DNA from: Clostridiales bacterium
Lineage (GTDB): Bacteria; Bacillota; Clostridia; Oscillospirales; UBA644
Length of the DNA stretch: 13,632 nucleotides
Direction: 5' to 3'
Assembly: GCA_003343705.1 (NCBI GenBank)
Contig: QAKR01000015.1
Location: forward strand, 1 to 13,632
Both the position numbers and the translations under genes were made by a program. Of this stretch, positions 6,639-13,556 are shown in pieces; the first letter of the stretch is position 1; each line of letters opens with the position of its first letter. Under the pieces are notes generated by a model. That model saw only the letters and a program-made list of their open reading frames with translations. It was not told the origin of the DNA and did not search any database.

Positions 6639-7445
6639 ATGGATTTTTCGTTGTTAATTGGCATAATTGTAGGGATCGGAGCTGTTTTATTAGGCTTTAC
6701 TATTGAAGGCGGAGCTTTAATGTCCCTGCTTCTTATAAGCCCGATAGTTATTGTGCTTGGCGGAACAATTGGTGCCACATTGGCATCTTTTTCAATAAAA
6801 GACATTGGAAATGCATTTAAAGCTTTAGCATATACTTTTTCTAAAAAGTCAAAAGGGGACCCAAATGTAGTTATTGAAAAAATATCCAGTATTGCTGAAA
6901 TATGCCGCCGTGATGGGTTACTTAAAATCGAAGACCAGTTAAAAGATTCGTCATTTGATAAGGACGAATTTCTTTTCCTAAAAGAAGGGCTTATTCTGGT
7001 TATGGACGGCCGGCAAGAAGAAGAAATTCAATATATATTAGAGTCTGATATAGGTGCCTTTACATTACAAAAACAATTAGAAATAAATGTTTTTGAGAGT
7101 GCAGCAGGGTTTTGTCCTACTATGGGTGTTTTGGGCACGGTTATGGGGCTTGTAAATGTTCTTGCAAATATGGGTACTGACGCAGCAGAGCTTGCGGCCT
7201 CAATTGCCACGGCATTTGTTGCAACTCTTTACGGTGTTGGTATCGCCAACCTTGTATTTATGCCTATTGCTACAAAGTTGAAAGCTGATTTAAAAAGGCA
7301 AAAAATTCAGAAGGAAATGATAATGAACGGTGTCTGCATGATAGTTAAGGGTGAGGCATCGCGAAATATTGCTAATCAGCTTTCTTTATATTATCAGGCT
7401 TTCCCGGGTGGTAAAGAAAAATATAAATTAGGAATTAACAATTAA
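6639..7445 (+). CDS. motA: Flagellar stator protein MotA
   Basis: MotA forms the five-subunit membrane ring that surrounds two MotB subunits, couples ion flow to rotation and pushes on the rotor protein FliG. This 268-residue protein has the usual four helices (about 1-21, 29-51, 151-176, 186-210). The cytoplasmic loop carries the charged residues known to meet FliG: R90 and E98 in the segment CRRDGLLKIED. The conserved prolines of helices 3 and 4 are present as P160 (GFCPTMGVLGTVMGLV) and P209 (VFMPIATKL). Length and motifs match Bacillus MotA. The ribosome site is GTGGGA, eight bases before the ATG. It is transcribed from the sigma-D-like promoter, with motB 31 bp downstream. ExbB/TolQ is less likely, since it lacks the FliG-facing loop. 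Confidence 0.95.
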   Translation: MDFSLLIGIIVGIGAVLLGFTIEGGALMSLLLISPIVIVLGGTIGATLASFSIKDIGNAFKALAYTFSKKSKGDPNVVIEKISSIAEICRRDGLLKIEDQLKDSSFDKDEFLFLKEGLILVMDGRQEEEIQYILESDIGAFTLQKQLEINVFESAAGFCPTMGVLGTVMGLVNVLANMGTDAAELAASIATAFVATLYGVGIANLVFMPIATKLKADLKRQKIQKEMIMNGVCMIVKGEASRNIANQLSLYYQAFPGGKEKYKLGINN

Positions 7446-7476
7446 TTTTTGTGTGCTTTAAGTAAGGAAGTGCATT

Positions 7477-8289
7477 ATGAAAAAAAGAAAAAACGAAGAA
7501 GATGATGAAAAGGAAAATGGTGAGCGTTGGCTGCTTACATATTCTGACTTAATAACTTTACTATTGGCTCTTTTTATTATTTTATATGCCATGAGCTCAA
7601 TAGATGTAGAAAAATTTAAGGCATTAGCCCAAAATCTGAATACGGCATTCAATACAAATACCAGTATTGGAACCGGTACCGGTACAGGCGATGGTACGGG
7701 TTCCGGAGATGGAAATATTGACGACAGTAATATAGTTTTTGGTGAAGGTAACTATGTTGTCACCGCAGTTAGTCCGCTGGATGAAATTTATACTGAATTA
7801 AATGATTACATAGAAGTAAACGATTTAGATAGTGAAATTATACTTGAAAAAACCGATACATATATACTAATCAGTTTAAAAGAAGTTCTTTTATTTGCCC
7901 CTGACAGCCCTGTAATGCTGGAAGCCAGTAAGCCGGCTCTTTCAGAAATAACAAAAGCGTTAAGTAATGTATATGAAAAAATTGATAGTATTTCTATCGA
8001 AGGGCATACCGCTGATGTAGGGAGAGGAAGTACTATTGGGGAGTGGGAACTGTCGACAAATCGTGCCGTTACAGTTTTGAAATATATGAAAGATCAAGGC
8101 TTGTCGGATAATAAATTTTCCATTACAGGGCACTCTCATTTTGACCCTGTTGACAGTAATGATACCGAAGCCGGGAAAGCAAAAAACAGGCGTGTAGAAA
8201 TTACAATTTTTAAAGCATCTGTAACTGATTCGGGTGATCCTGCTTCAAGTAACTCAACAAGTGCTGAAGATGAAATTACAGGACAATAG
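7477..8289 (+). CDS. motB: Flagellar stator protein MotB
   Basis: MotB is the ion-binding stator subunit that anchors the stator to peptidoglycan. The 270 residues hold a short charged cytoplasmic tail, one membrane helix (about 19-40) with the ion-carrying aspartate D24 in TYSDLITLLLALF, a plug region beginning SSIDVEKFKALAQ, and an OmpA-like peptidoglycan-binding domain (about 130-245) with IEGHTAD (174-180), WELSTNRA (190-197) and KNRRVEI (236-242). The helix resembles proton-type Bacillus MotB more than sodium-type MotS/PomB, so proton driving is likely but not proved. Unusual is a Gly/Thr/Asp repeat (about 63-80) between plug and OmpA domain. A Ser/Asp/Glu-rich tail (about 248-270) extends past the domain. 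TAAGGAAG six bases before the ATG fixes the start. Confidence 0.95.
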   Translation: MKKRKNEEDDEKENGERWLLTYSDLITLLLALFIILYAMSSIDVEKFKALAQNLNTAFNTNTSIGTGTGTGDGTGSGDGNIDDSNIVFGEGNYVVTAVSPLDEIYTELNDYIEVNDLDSEIILEKTDTYILISLKEVLLFAPDSPVMLEASKPALSEITKALSNVYEKIDSISIEGHTADVGRGSTIGEWELSTNRAVTVLKYMKDQGLSDNKFSITGHSHFDPVDSNDTEAGKAKNRRVEITIFKASVTDSGDPASSNSTSAEDEITGQ

Positions 8290-8360
8290 GAATATAAATT
8301 ATATATTATAATTATAAATAAACGACGTAAAGTTAAAAATAATGATGTTTAAAAAAATAA

Positions 8361-8413
8361 AAAATAGAGTTATAGATTCGTATGAATACGTTTTCTATCA
8401 CTCTATTTTGTTT
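8361..8413 (+). terminator. Bidirectional terminator between motAB and the sulfur operon
   Basis: A long hairpin: AAAATAGAGT (8361-8370) pairs with ACTCTATTTT (8400-8409), with inner stems ATAGA/TCTAT (8372-8376, 8394-8398) and CGTAT/ATACG (8379-8383, 8386-8390). Rightward the tail is TTTTGTTT, ending motAB; leftward the T tract is longer, ending the ferredoxin transcript. The rest of 8290-8496 holds no gene that I can see. Confidence 0.82.
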
Positions 8414-8496
8414 ACAGAGATTTCTTTGAATTTCTTCCACACTCAGCTGTAGTATTAATAATTACTCTAATGTTTCTCAATATGTCAAAAATAATA

Positions 8497-8685
8497 TTAA
8501 TTAATTTTTTCAAAAGCTCCTTTAGGACAAAGCTTTATACATTTACCACATAAAATACATATAGATTTATCAATATCAGGAAGTGAAAATATATTTTTTT
8601 GTGTTATGGCATTTTTAGGACAAACCCGAATTGAAGGGCATTTATGATTTTGCGGACATTTATTCTTATTAACTATAAGTTTCAT
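8497..8685 (-). CDS. Small ferredoxin-like 4Fe-4S protein with an incomplete first cluster site
   Basis: A 62-residue iron-sulfur protein. The C-terminal half has a full cluster motif, C43-x2-C46-x2-C49-x3-C53-P. The N-terminal half has only three cysteines in an unusual spacing, C10-x5-C16-x5-C22-P, with a histidine at 14. In classical 2[4Fe-4S] ferredoxins the first three motif cysteines plus the last cysteine of the other motif bind each cluster, so one cluster here would lack a cysteine ligand and may be a 3Fe form, use another ligand, or be absent. AAAGGTG (8693-8699), seven bases before the ATG, sets the start. It lies 15 bp after the persulfide reductase gene on the same strand, so it probably passes electrons to or from that flavoprotein (inference). 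Confidence 0.87.
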   Translation of the reverse strand: MKLIVNKNKCPQNHKCPSIRVCPKNAITQKNIFSLPDIDKSICILCGKCIKLCPKGAFEKIN

Positions 8686-8700
8686 TATTCTACACCTTTA

Positions 8701-11157
8701 TTAAATAAATAAGCTCATATCGCTTTCTTCTGCATGAGCAAGCATTGCGGCGGCCCCTCCGATTTTAACTCCGTCTATCAACTCTTCCTGTTTAATACCC
8801 ATAACATCCATGCTCATGGAGCATGCAATCAGCTCAACTCCGTTTTGTTGCGCTAAAAGGATTAAATCTTCCAAGCTATCTACATTTTTTTTCTTCATTA
8901 CGCTTCGAATCATTTTAGCACCCATTCCGCCCATGTTCATTTTTGATAAAGAAAGTTTTTGGCTACCACGGGGCATCATTGCGCTGAACATTCGAGATAT
9001 TATATCTTTTTTAACTTTTACTTTATTTGGGCGACGAAGGATATTTAACCCCCAGAATGTAAAAAACATACTTGTTTTTCGTCCTAATGCCGCAGCTGCA
9101 TTTGCCATAATAAAGCTTGCAATTGCTTTATCCAAATCTCCAGAAAATACAATAAAGTTTTTCCCGTTTTCTGTGGGTGCGTTATTATTCCCTGTTATTA
9201 TATTTTCTTGCGCCGATTTTCGAATCCGTGCAACTGAAACGCCTTTATTGCTCTCCATCCCTTCAAATTTATTACCGGTACGGCGGCAATAACCTTCAAG
9301 ATCACTTGCAAAAGCCGGATCTGTAGTTGAAATTTTTATAACATCTCCTACTTTAGCTTCTGAAATAGCTGTAGAAAGCTTTACTATCGGCCCAGGGCAC
9401 TGCAAACCACAGGCGTTCAATGTGATGGTATGGGATTCATTCTGATTGTTTTCCGGGCGCTGTGTTTCAGGGTTAAATCCTTCTGTTTTAGGGGGTGTTG
9501 CTTTTATCCCGAAAATACTGTTGTATAAACGATACCCACCACTGAGGTTGTAACAGTTAAATCCGTTTTGTGTTAAAATTCTGCAGGCAATATAACCTCT
9601 CAACCCAATTTGGCATGTAACATATATAACCTTACTTTTATCAAGCTCTTGTAACCTTGTGCGCAACTCATCAAGCGGAATGTTTATAAACCCGTCTATA
9701 TGTCCGTTTTCGTATTCTAATTTTGTTCGAGTGTCAAGAAGTGTTACGCTTCCATCACGGGGTAGATCTTTAACTTCGTGCCAGTGAAAGTTTTTAACTT
9801 TACCGGTAAGTAGATTTTCAATAACAAATCCAGCCATATTAACTGGGTCTTTTGCAGATGAATAAGGCGGAGCATAACATAGTTCAAGCTTTGTAAGGTC
9901 ATAAGCTGTTGCTCCAAATCTTATGGCTGTGGCAATCACATCACAGCGCTTATCGCAGCCTTCATATCCAACAACCTGAGCTCCGAGTATCTTACCGGTT
10001 TCTTTTTCAAAAACAGTTTTTATTGACATGTTCACCGCACCCGGATAGTAACTTGCGTGGCTCCCAGAATAAGTGAAAGATTTATCGTAATCTAATCCAA
10101 GCTTATTTGCCGTTTTTTCATTTATCCCCGTTGTGGCAACTGTCATATCAAATACTTTTAAAATTGCGCTTCCCTGTGTCCCTGAATAACGGCTGTTTAA
10201 TCCACAGATATTATCTGCAGCTATTCGACCTTGCTTATTTGCCGGACCTGCCAGAGGAACTACTGATTTTTTACCGCTTATGAAATCAGTGATTTCAACA
10301 GCATCCCCGACGGCATAAATATCCGGATCGCTGGTCAACATATCTTCACTTACAATAATAGCTCCGGTTGAATTAAGTGTAAGACCAGCTTCTCTAGCCA
10401 AATTACTTTCAGGCCTTACCCCGATAGCTAAGATAAGAATATCTGCTTGAATTTCGCCGCTGTTTAAAGCCACCTGTAACCCTATGTTTGTTTCATGTAT
10501 AGAACGTACAGCATTCCCGAGCATTAAAGCAACGCCTTTGCTTTCTATATGGCGATGAACATCGCTTGCCATGTCAAAATCAAGGGGTGCAATAACTTGA
10601 TCCTGCATTTCCACCAAGGTTACTTTCAGCCCTGCGTTACATAGATTTTCGGCCATTTCCACACCGATATAACCGCCTCCTACAACAACAGCTGTTTTAA
10701 CGTTGGCGGAATTAATATAAGCTTTTATTTTATAAGTGTCGGGAATGTTGCGTAGAGTAAAAACTTTTTCAGAACTAATACCTTCAATAGCCGGGCGTAT
10801 AGTTTCTGCACCAGGCGAAAGAATGAGTTTATCATAACTGTCAATATATGTTTCACCGGTTTTATTGTTTTTAACCGTTATCTGTTTCTTTTCTCTGTTA
10901 ATATTAATTACTTCGCTTAAAATTCTAACATCAACATTAAAGCGTGCTTTAAAGCTTTCCGGTGTTTGTAAAGTAAGTGCTGAACGTTCTGTTATTTCTC
11001 CACCGATATAATAGGGCAAGCCACAGTTGGCAAAAGAAATGTATTCGCCTTTTTCAAACATAATAATTTCTGCATTTTCATCAAGCCTGCGAAGCCTGGC
11101 TGCAGCAGAAGCTCCCCCTGCAACGCCTCCGATAATAACAACTTTCCTTTTTTGCAT
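8701..11157 (-). CDS. CoA-disulfide/persulfide reductase fused to rhodanese, TusA and DsrE2 domains
   Basis: An 818-residue four-part cytoplasmic protein for sulfane-sulfur handling. Residues 1-450 are a CoA-disulfide-reductase-type flavoprotein: FAD motif GGVAGGASAA (10-19), the single redox cysteine C45 in SFANCGLPYY, NAD(P)H motif VVGGGYIGVE (158-167), second FAD motif YAVGDA (281-286) and the dimer-domain motif CYAPPYSSAKDPVN (427-440). Residues about 460-550 are a rhodanese with active cysteine C515 (VTCQIGLRGY). Residues about 577-648 are a TusA domain with CGLQCPGP (C583, C587). Residues about 666-818 are a DsrE2 (YrkE-like) domain with C779 in ACSMSMDVMG. Known relatives such as Shewanella Npsr have only the reductase and rhodanese parts and reduce CoA persulfides. 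Here sulfur could be passed between the domains. The start is set by AGGAGGG (11164-11170), six bases upstream. All predicted catalytic cysteines are present. Confidence 0.95.
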   Translation of the reverse strand: MQKRKVVIIGGVAGGASAAARLRRLDENAEIIMFEKGEYISFANCGLPYYIGGEITERSALTLQTPESFKARFNVDVRILSEVININREKKQITVKNNKTGETYIDSYDKLILSPGAETIRPAIEGISSEKVFTLRNIPDTYKIKAYINSANVKTAVVVGGGYIGVEMAENLCNAGLKVTLVEMQDQVIAPLDFDMASDVHRHIESKGVALMLGNAVRSIHETNIGLQVALNSGEIQADILILAIGVRPESNLAREAGLTLNSTGAIIVSEDMLTSDPDIYAVGDAVEITDFISGKKSVVPLAGPANKQGRIAADNICGLNSRYSGTQGSAILKVFDMTVATTGINEKTANKLGLDYDKSFTYSGSHASYYPGAVNMSIKTVFEKETGKILGAQVVGYEGCDKRCDVIATAIRFGATAYDLTKLELCYAPPYSSAKDPVNMAGFVIENLLTGKVKNFHWHEVKDLPRDGSVTLLDTRTKLEYENGHIDGFINIPLDELRTRLQELDKSKVIYVTCQIGLRGYIACRILTQNGFNCYNLSGGYRLYNSIFGIKATPPKTEGFNPETQRPENNQNESHTITLNACGLQCPGPIVKLSTAISEAKVGDVIKISTTDPAFASDLEGYCRRTGNKFEGMESNKGVSVARIRKSAQENIITGNNNAPTENGKNFIVFSGDLDKAIASFIMANAAAALGRKTSMFFTFWGLNILRRPNKVKVKKDIISRMFSAMMPRGSQKLSLSKMNMGGMGAKMIRSVMKKKNVDSLEDLILLAQQNGVELIACSMSMDVMGIKQEELIDGVKIGGAAAMLAHAEESDMSLFI

Positions 11158-11192
11158 GGTAAACCCTCCTTGTTGTAATATAATTTATTATA

Positions 11193-11239
11193 AAACAATT
11201 TAGATAATATATCTGTAACTTCGTCACACAAATTGTTTT
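11193..11239 (-). promoter_or_regulatory. Candidate promoter and inverted repeat of the persulfide reductase operon
   Basis: Minus-strand TTGTGT (11226-11231), a 16-bp spacer and TATTAT (11204-11209) form a weak promoter; a TATAAT at 11187-11192 has no good -35 box. The region is enclosed by a perfect 10-bp inverted repeat, AAAACAATTT (11193-11202) and AAATTGTTTT (11230-11239), 27 bp apart, with an inner dyad AGATA-ATA-TATCT (11202-11214). These overlap the promoter and could be a repressor site. Confidence 0.4.
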
Positions 11240-11294
11240 TTTATCTATATACAACCAGTTTATCAACAGTATATATAAATCATAAGTTTTAATA

Positions 11295-11329
11295 ATTAAA
11301 AACACTCCTTAAAACATAAGGAGTGTTTA
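11295..11329 (-). terminator. Terminator of the ABC transporter operon
   Basis: A perfect 12-bp stem, AAACACTCCTTA (11300-11311) with TAAGGAGTGTTT (11317-11328), and a 5-nt loop. On the minus strand the stem runs into T residues. It starts nine bases after the permease stop. Confidence 0.9.
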
Positions 11330-11337
11330 ACGTATTT

Positions 11338-12069
11338 TTATAAGTTTTTCATTTTTTTACTAAAAATTAAAATGGCAGCTATTAAAACAATAAGTGCATA
11401 ACCAAATACCCACCATAAATCCGGGAAAATTGAACTGAAGTTTCCGCTGAGAGCAGCCCGAGCTGCATTTACAGCATGAACAAACGGTAAGGCGTCTGCA
11501 ACTGCTTTAAACGCACCCCCAACAAGATTTAAATCAAACCATACACCGCTTAGCCATGCGGATAGATTTGTTAATAATGCTCCGCAAATCCCTCCTACCT
11601 GTTTATCGTTAAATACTGAGCCGCATAAAAGCCCTAATCCTATAAATAAAACTGCGGAAGGCAGTAAGACCAATATTGATAACCATATGTTCCAAGAAGG
11701 GGTAAGCCCCAGAATTAGCGCAATTGCAAAACAAATAATACTTTGCATTAAAGCAACCGGGATCATAGGCAGTGTATACCCTAATATGAAATCAGCTGCG
11801 GTCATAGGGGATGAAAAAAGTCTCGCTAAAAATGAAGTTGACCGGTCCTTTGCTATAAGTGTTCCAGAAAACAGCGAAATAAATGAAAATCCGAAAACTG
11901 CAATACCCGGTGTAAGGTTGTTAATAACAAAAAGCTCTACCGGAATATTTGCTTGAATAGCAGATAAAAGTAATAATAAAATAACCGGAAAACCAAGCCC
12001 GAATGCAAGATTTATAGGATCTCTGGTAATTTCTTTAATATTACGATAGGCAAAAGCTGCTATACGCAT
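11338..12069 (-). CDS. ABC-2 type transporter permease
   Basis: A 243-residue membrane protein with about six hydrophobic helices (roughly 20-38, 53-73, 98-121, 128-150, 155-178, 217-236), the layout of ABC-2 exporter permeases of the drug/lipid type. The N-terminal EITRDPINLAFGLGFPVILL and the segment FSSPMTAADFILGYTLP (85-101) are typical of the family. It would pair with the ATPase encoded just upstream as a homodimeric exporter; no second permease is present. The two genes overlap by one base (TAATG), and the ribosome site AGGAGGTG (12077-12084) lies inside the last codons of the ATPase, so translation is coupled. The substrate cannot be told from sequence; export of a peptide, drug or lipid is possible. 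Confidence 0.88.
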   Translation of the reverse strand: MRIAAFAYRNIKEITRDPINLAFGLGFPVILLLLLSAIQANIPVELFVINNLTPGIAVFGFSFISLFSGTLIAKDRSTSFLARLFSSPMTAADFILGYTLPMIPVALMQSIICFAIALILGLTPSWNIWLSILVLLPSAVLFIGLGLLCGSVFNDKQVGGICGALLTNLSAWLSGVWFDLNLVGGAFKAVADALPFVHAVNAARAALSGNFSSIFPDLWWVFGYALIVLIAAILIFSKKMKNL

Positions 12070-12794
12070 TATATAACACCTCCTGCTATTTTTATAAAAG
12101 CATCTTCAAAATTTTCTGTACTTGTTTTTGTTATCAATTCTTGAGTCGTACCTACATCAACAAGCTTCCCATTCGCCATTATTCCTATTCTGTCGCAAAG
12201 TGATTGAGCTTCTTCCATATAGTGTGTTGTAAGTATTATTGTAATTTTACCTTTAAGCTTTTTGATTTCGTTCCACAACTCTCGTCTGGCCAAAACATCA
12301 AGGCCAAGTGTGGGTTCGTCGAGAAATAAAATTTTTGGTTCGGAAATTAATGCCATTGCAATACTCAAGCGTCGTGCTGTGCCCCCTGAAAGCGTTTTTG
12401 TTTTGGCTTTTTGTTTATCTTCAAGCCCAAAAATACTTATCATTTGTAATGCTTTTTCCTGAGCTTTAATTTTATTAAAGCCATAAATCTGCGCAGTAAA
12501 AACTAAATTCTCATAAACACTTAAATTACGTGCAACTGCTGTTTCCTGGGGCGATACACCTATTTTCTCTTTAACTGATTGTGGCTTTGTTATAACGCTG
12601 TCTCCCAGTAAAACCGCATCTCCTAAGGTAGGATCAGAAAGGCAGGAAAGCATTTTTATTGTTGTTGTTTTTCCTGCGCCGTTTACACCTAACAAGCCGA
12701 ATATTTCACCTTCAAAAATCTCAACGTTAAGCCCATTAACTGCAATTTTATTCTTATATTTTTTTATAAGATCAGTTGTTTTTATCGCTATCAT
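12069..12794 (-). CDS. ABC transporter ATP-binding protein
   Basis: The ATPase of an ABC-2 type exporter, 241 residues from the start used here. Motifs (numbered from that start): Walker A GVNGAGKTT (36-44), Q-loop SPQE (about 81-84), signature LSGGTARRL (135-143), Walker B ILFLDEP (155-161), D-loop GLD (164-166) and switch histidine H191 in TTHYMEEA. The signature has T where Q, E or M is more usual after LSGG, a mild departure. Start choice: ATG 12792-12794 begins MIAIKTTDLIKKY, lining up with the family's usual beginning; a TTG nine bases upstream (12801-12803) is in frame and lies closer to the purine run AAAGGGGG (12807-12814). With either start it overlaps the regulator gene, so the two are coupled. 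The permease follows with a one-base overlap. Confidence 0.93.
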   Translation of the reverse strand: MIAIKTTDLIKKYKNKIAVNGLNVEIFEGEIFGLLGVNGAGKTTTIKMLSCLSDPTLGDAVLLGDSVITKPQSVKEKIGVSPQETAVARNLSVYENLVFTAQIYGFNKIKAQEKALQMISIFGLEDKQKAKTKTLSGGTARRLSIAMALISEPKILFLDEPTLGLDVLARRELWNEIKKLKGKITIILTTHYMEEAQSLCDRIGIMANGKLVDVGTTQELITKTSTENFEDAFIKIAGGVI

Positions 12795-13008
12795 CTTCTT
12801 CAAAATCCCCCTTTGTAAGATGGCTGAAAAATTTCATCATAATCTCACTTTTTATAATTGCAATGCCTTGCTCCTCATCACCCAAAACCAAGAGACTATC
12901 CCCCGGCTTTATATTAAATAGGTCGCGCGCTTTTTTTGGTATGACAATTTGTCCTTTTTCACCTACCGTCACCATCCCAAAAGCATGTTTTCCTTTAGGT
13001 ACACCCAT
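12772..13008 (-). CDS. AbrB/MazE-type (SpoVT-AbrB fold) transcription regulator
   Basis: A 78-residue DNA-binding protein with the swapped-hairpin barrel of AbrB, MazE and SpoVT. The motif GMVTVGEKGQIVIPKKARDLFNIKPGDSLLVLGDE spans residues 11-45, matching the family's xxVxxKGQIxIPxxxRxxxxIxxGDxL pattern; its GQIVIPKKAR core is intact. The acidic tail EEDDSDKNN differs from AbrB itself and could modulate binding. The start was set at ATG 13006-13008, five bases after CAGGAGG (13014-13020), a near-perfect ribosome site; an in-frame ATG 14 codons upstream lacks one. It leads an operon with the ABC transporter, so it most likely controls its own operon (inference). An antitoxin role is unlikely because no toxin gene follows. 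Confidence 0.9.
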   Translation of the reverse strand: MGVPKGKHAFGMVTVGEKGQIVIPKKARDLFNIKPGDSLLVLGDEEQGIAIIKSEIMMKFFSHLTKGDFEEDDSDKNN

Positions 13009-13020
13009 AAAAACCTCCTG

Positions 13021-13038
13021 AAAGTATGAAAAGTATGA
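13021..13038. repeat. Tandem 9-bp repeat in the regulator leader
   Basis: AAAGTATGA occurs twice in a row, between the predicted start of transcription and the ribosome site of the AbrB-type gene. It may be the regulator's own binding site. Confidence 0.55.
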
Positions 13039-13050
13039 AATGTTATACAT

Positions 13051-13079
13051 ATCATATCATAAAAAAATTAAAAAGTCAA
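13051..13079 (-). promoter_or_regulatory. Sigma-A promoter of the AbrB-ABC operon
   Basis: Minus-strand TTGACT (13074-13079), a 17-bp spacer and TATGAT (13051-13056), a near-consensus promoter. A second TATGAT overlaps it five bases upstream, at 13056-13061. Start of transcription is expected near 13044. Confidence 0.82.
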
Positions 13080-13141
13080 TATAAAAAACTTTTAAATTGG
13101 AATACTTTTAATTTTTTAGGTTAGTATAGTTTTTGTAGATT

Positions 13142-13147
13142 TATAAT
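13142..13147 (+). promoter_or_regulatory. Possible -10 box of the small acidic gene
   Basis: A consensus TATAAT 22 bases upstream of the start codon. I see no convincing -35 box at 16-18 bp, so the assignment is weak. Confidence 0.35.
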
Positions 13148-13169
13148 TTTAATTTTAAGGAGAGTAAAT

Positions 13170-13427
13170 ATGAAAAATAATTCTAATGATGAAAGATTTA
13201 AAAAAATGTCCGGTAAAAAATTCAATAGAGTAAATTGTGAAGACGAGGATACAGATTATTACGGATATTCTGATATATCAGACACTGTTTCCAACTGCGA
13301 ATGCGCCGGTATGATGTATATACCTCCTCAAAATGAAGAAGAGAATGAGTCTTATAAAGATTTGTTCAACATGCAAATCCCTAAAAAGAAAAGCAGTAAA
13401 AAGTCAAATATTCAAAATGATGAATGA
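13170..13427 (+). CDS. Small hydrophilic protein of unknown function with a CEC motif
   Basis: An 85-residue protein with no family that I recognise. AAGGAG (13157-13162), seven bases before the ATG, and a terminator 16 bp after the stop support a real single-gene unit. It has a basic N-terminus (K11-R20), an acidic, tyrosine-rich stretch (E24-Y33), a cysteine cluster NCECAGMMYIPP (42-53), an acidic patch EEENESYKDLF (56-66) and a lysine-rich tail (72-78). There is no signal peptide or membrane helix. C43 and C45, with C23, could bind a metal or form disulfides, but three cysteines fit no standard finger. The strong ribosome site hints at good expression. It is divergent from the AbrB-ABC operon; whether they are linked in function cannot be told. 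Confidence 0.75.
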   Translation: MKNNSNDERFKKMSGKKFNRVNCEDEDTDYYGYSDISDTVSNCECAGMMYIPPQNEEENESYKDLFNMQIPKKKSSKKSNIQNDE

Positions 13428-13442
13428 TTTTCAAATTTCAAA

Positions 13443-13477
13443 AATAAATCCGCATAGATATTCTATGCGGATTTATT
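13443..13477 (+). terminator. Long bidirectional hairpin between the small gene and tRNA-Thr
   Basis: A perfect 16-bp stem, AATAAATCCGCATAGA (13443-13458) with TCTATGCGGATTTATT (13462-13477), and a three-base loop TAT. It follows the small gene by 16 bp; leftward it runs into TTTTT-rich sequence, so it can also act on minus-strand transcripts. Confidence 0.85.
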
Positions 13478-13501
13478 AAACTGTTGTTAAATTATTTAAT
13501 T

Positions 13502-13533
13502 AAAAATGCGCCCTAAGATAAATCTCAGAGCGC
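13502..13533 (-). terminator. Terminator of tRNA-Thr
   Basis: On the minus strand GCGCTCTGAGAT (13522-13533) pairs with ATCTTAGGGCGC (13508-13519), with two G-T pairs, followed by ATTTTTAA. It lies 23 bp beyond the tRNA 3' end; a further short hairpin (GCGG/CCGC) sits in between. Confidence 0.8.
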
Positions 13534-13556
13534 AATTATTGGCGGCTTTAAACCGC

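Noticed and set aside
6639..8289. MotA/MotB pair as part of a Zorya-type defence system (ZorA/ZorB)
   Set aside because: MotA has the normal length and FliG-facing charges with no long cytoplasmic tail, no ZorC, ZorD or ZorE gene is present, and the promoter is of the flagellar type.
10992..11305. Two minus-strand frames overlapping the start of the persulfide reductase
   Set aside because: They are other frames of the reductase's N-terminus and leader, and the reductase has a clear ribosome site and FAD motif.
12772..13008. AbrB-type gene as the antitoxin of a toxin-antitoxin pair
   Set aside because: The overlapping downstream gene is an ABC ATPase, not a MazF- or PIN-type toxin.
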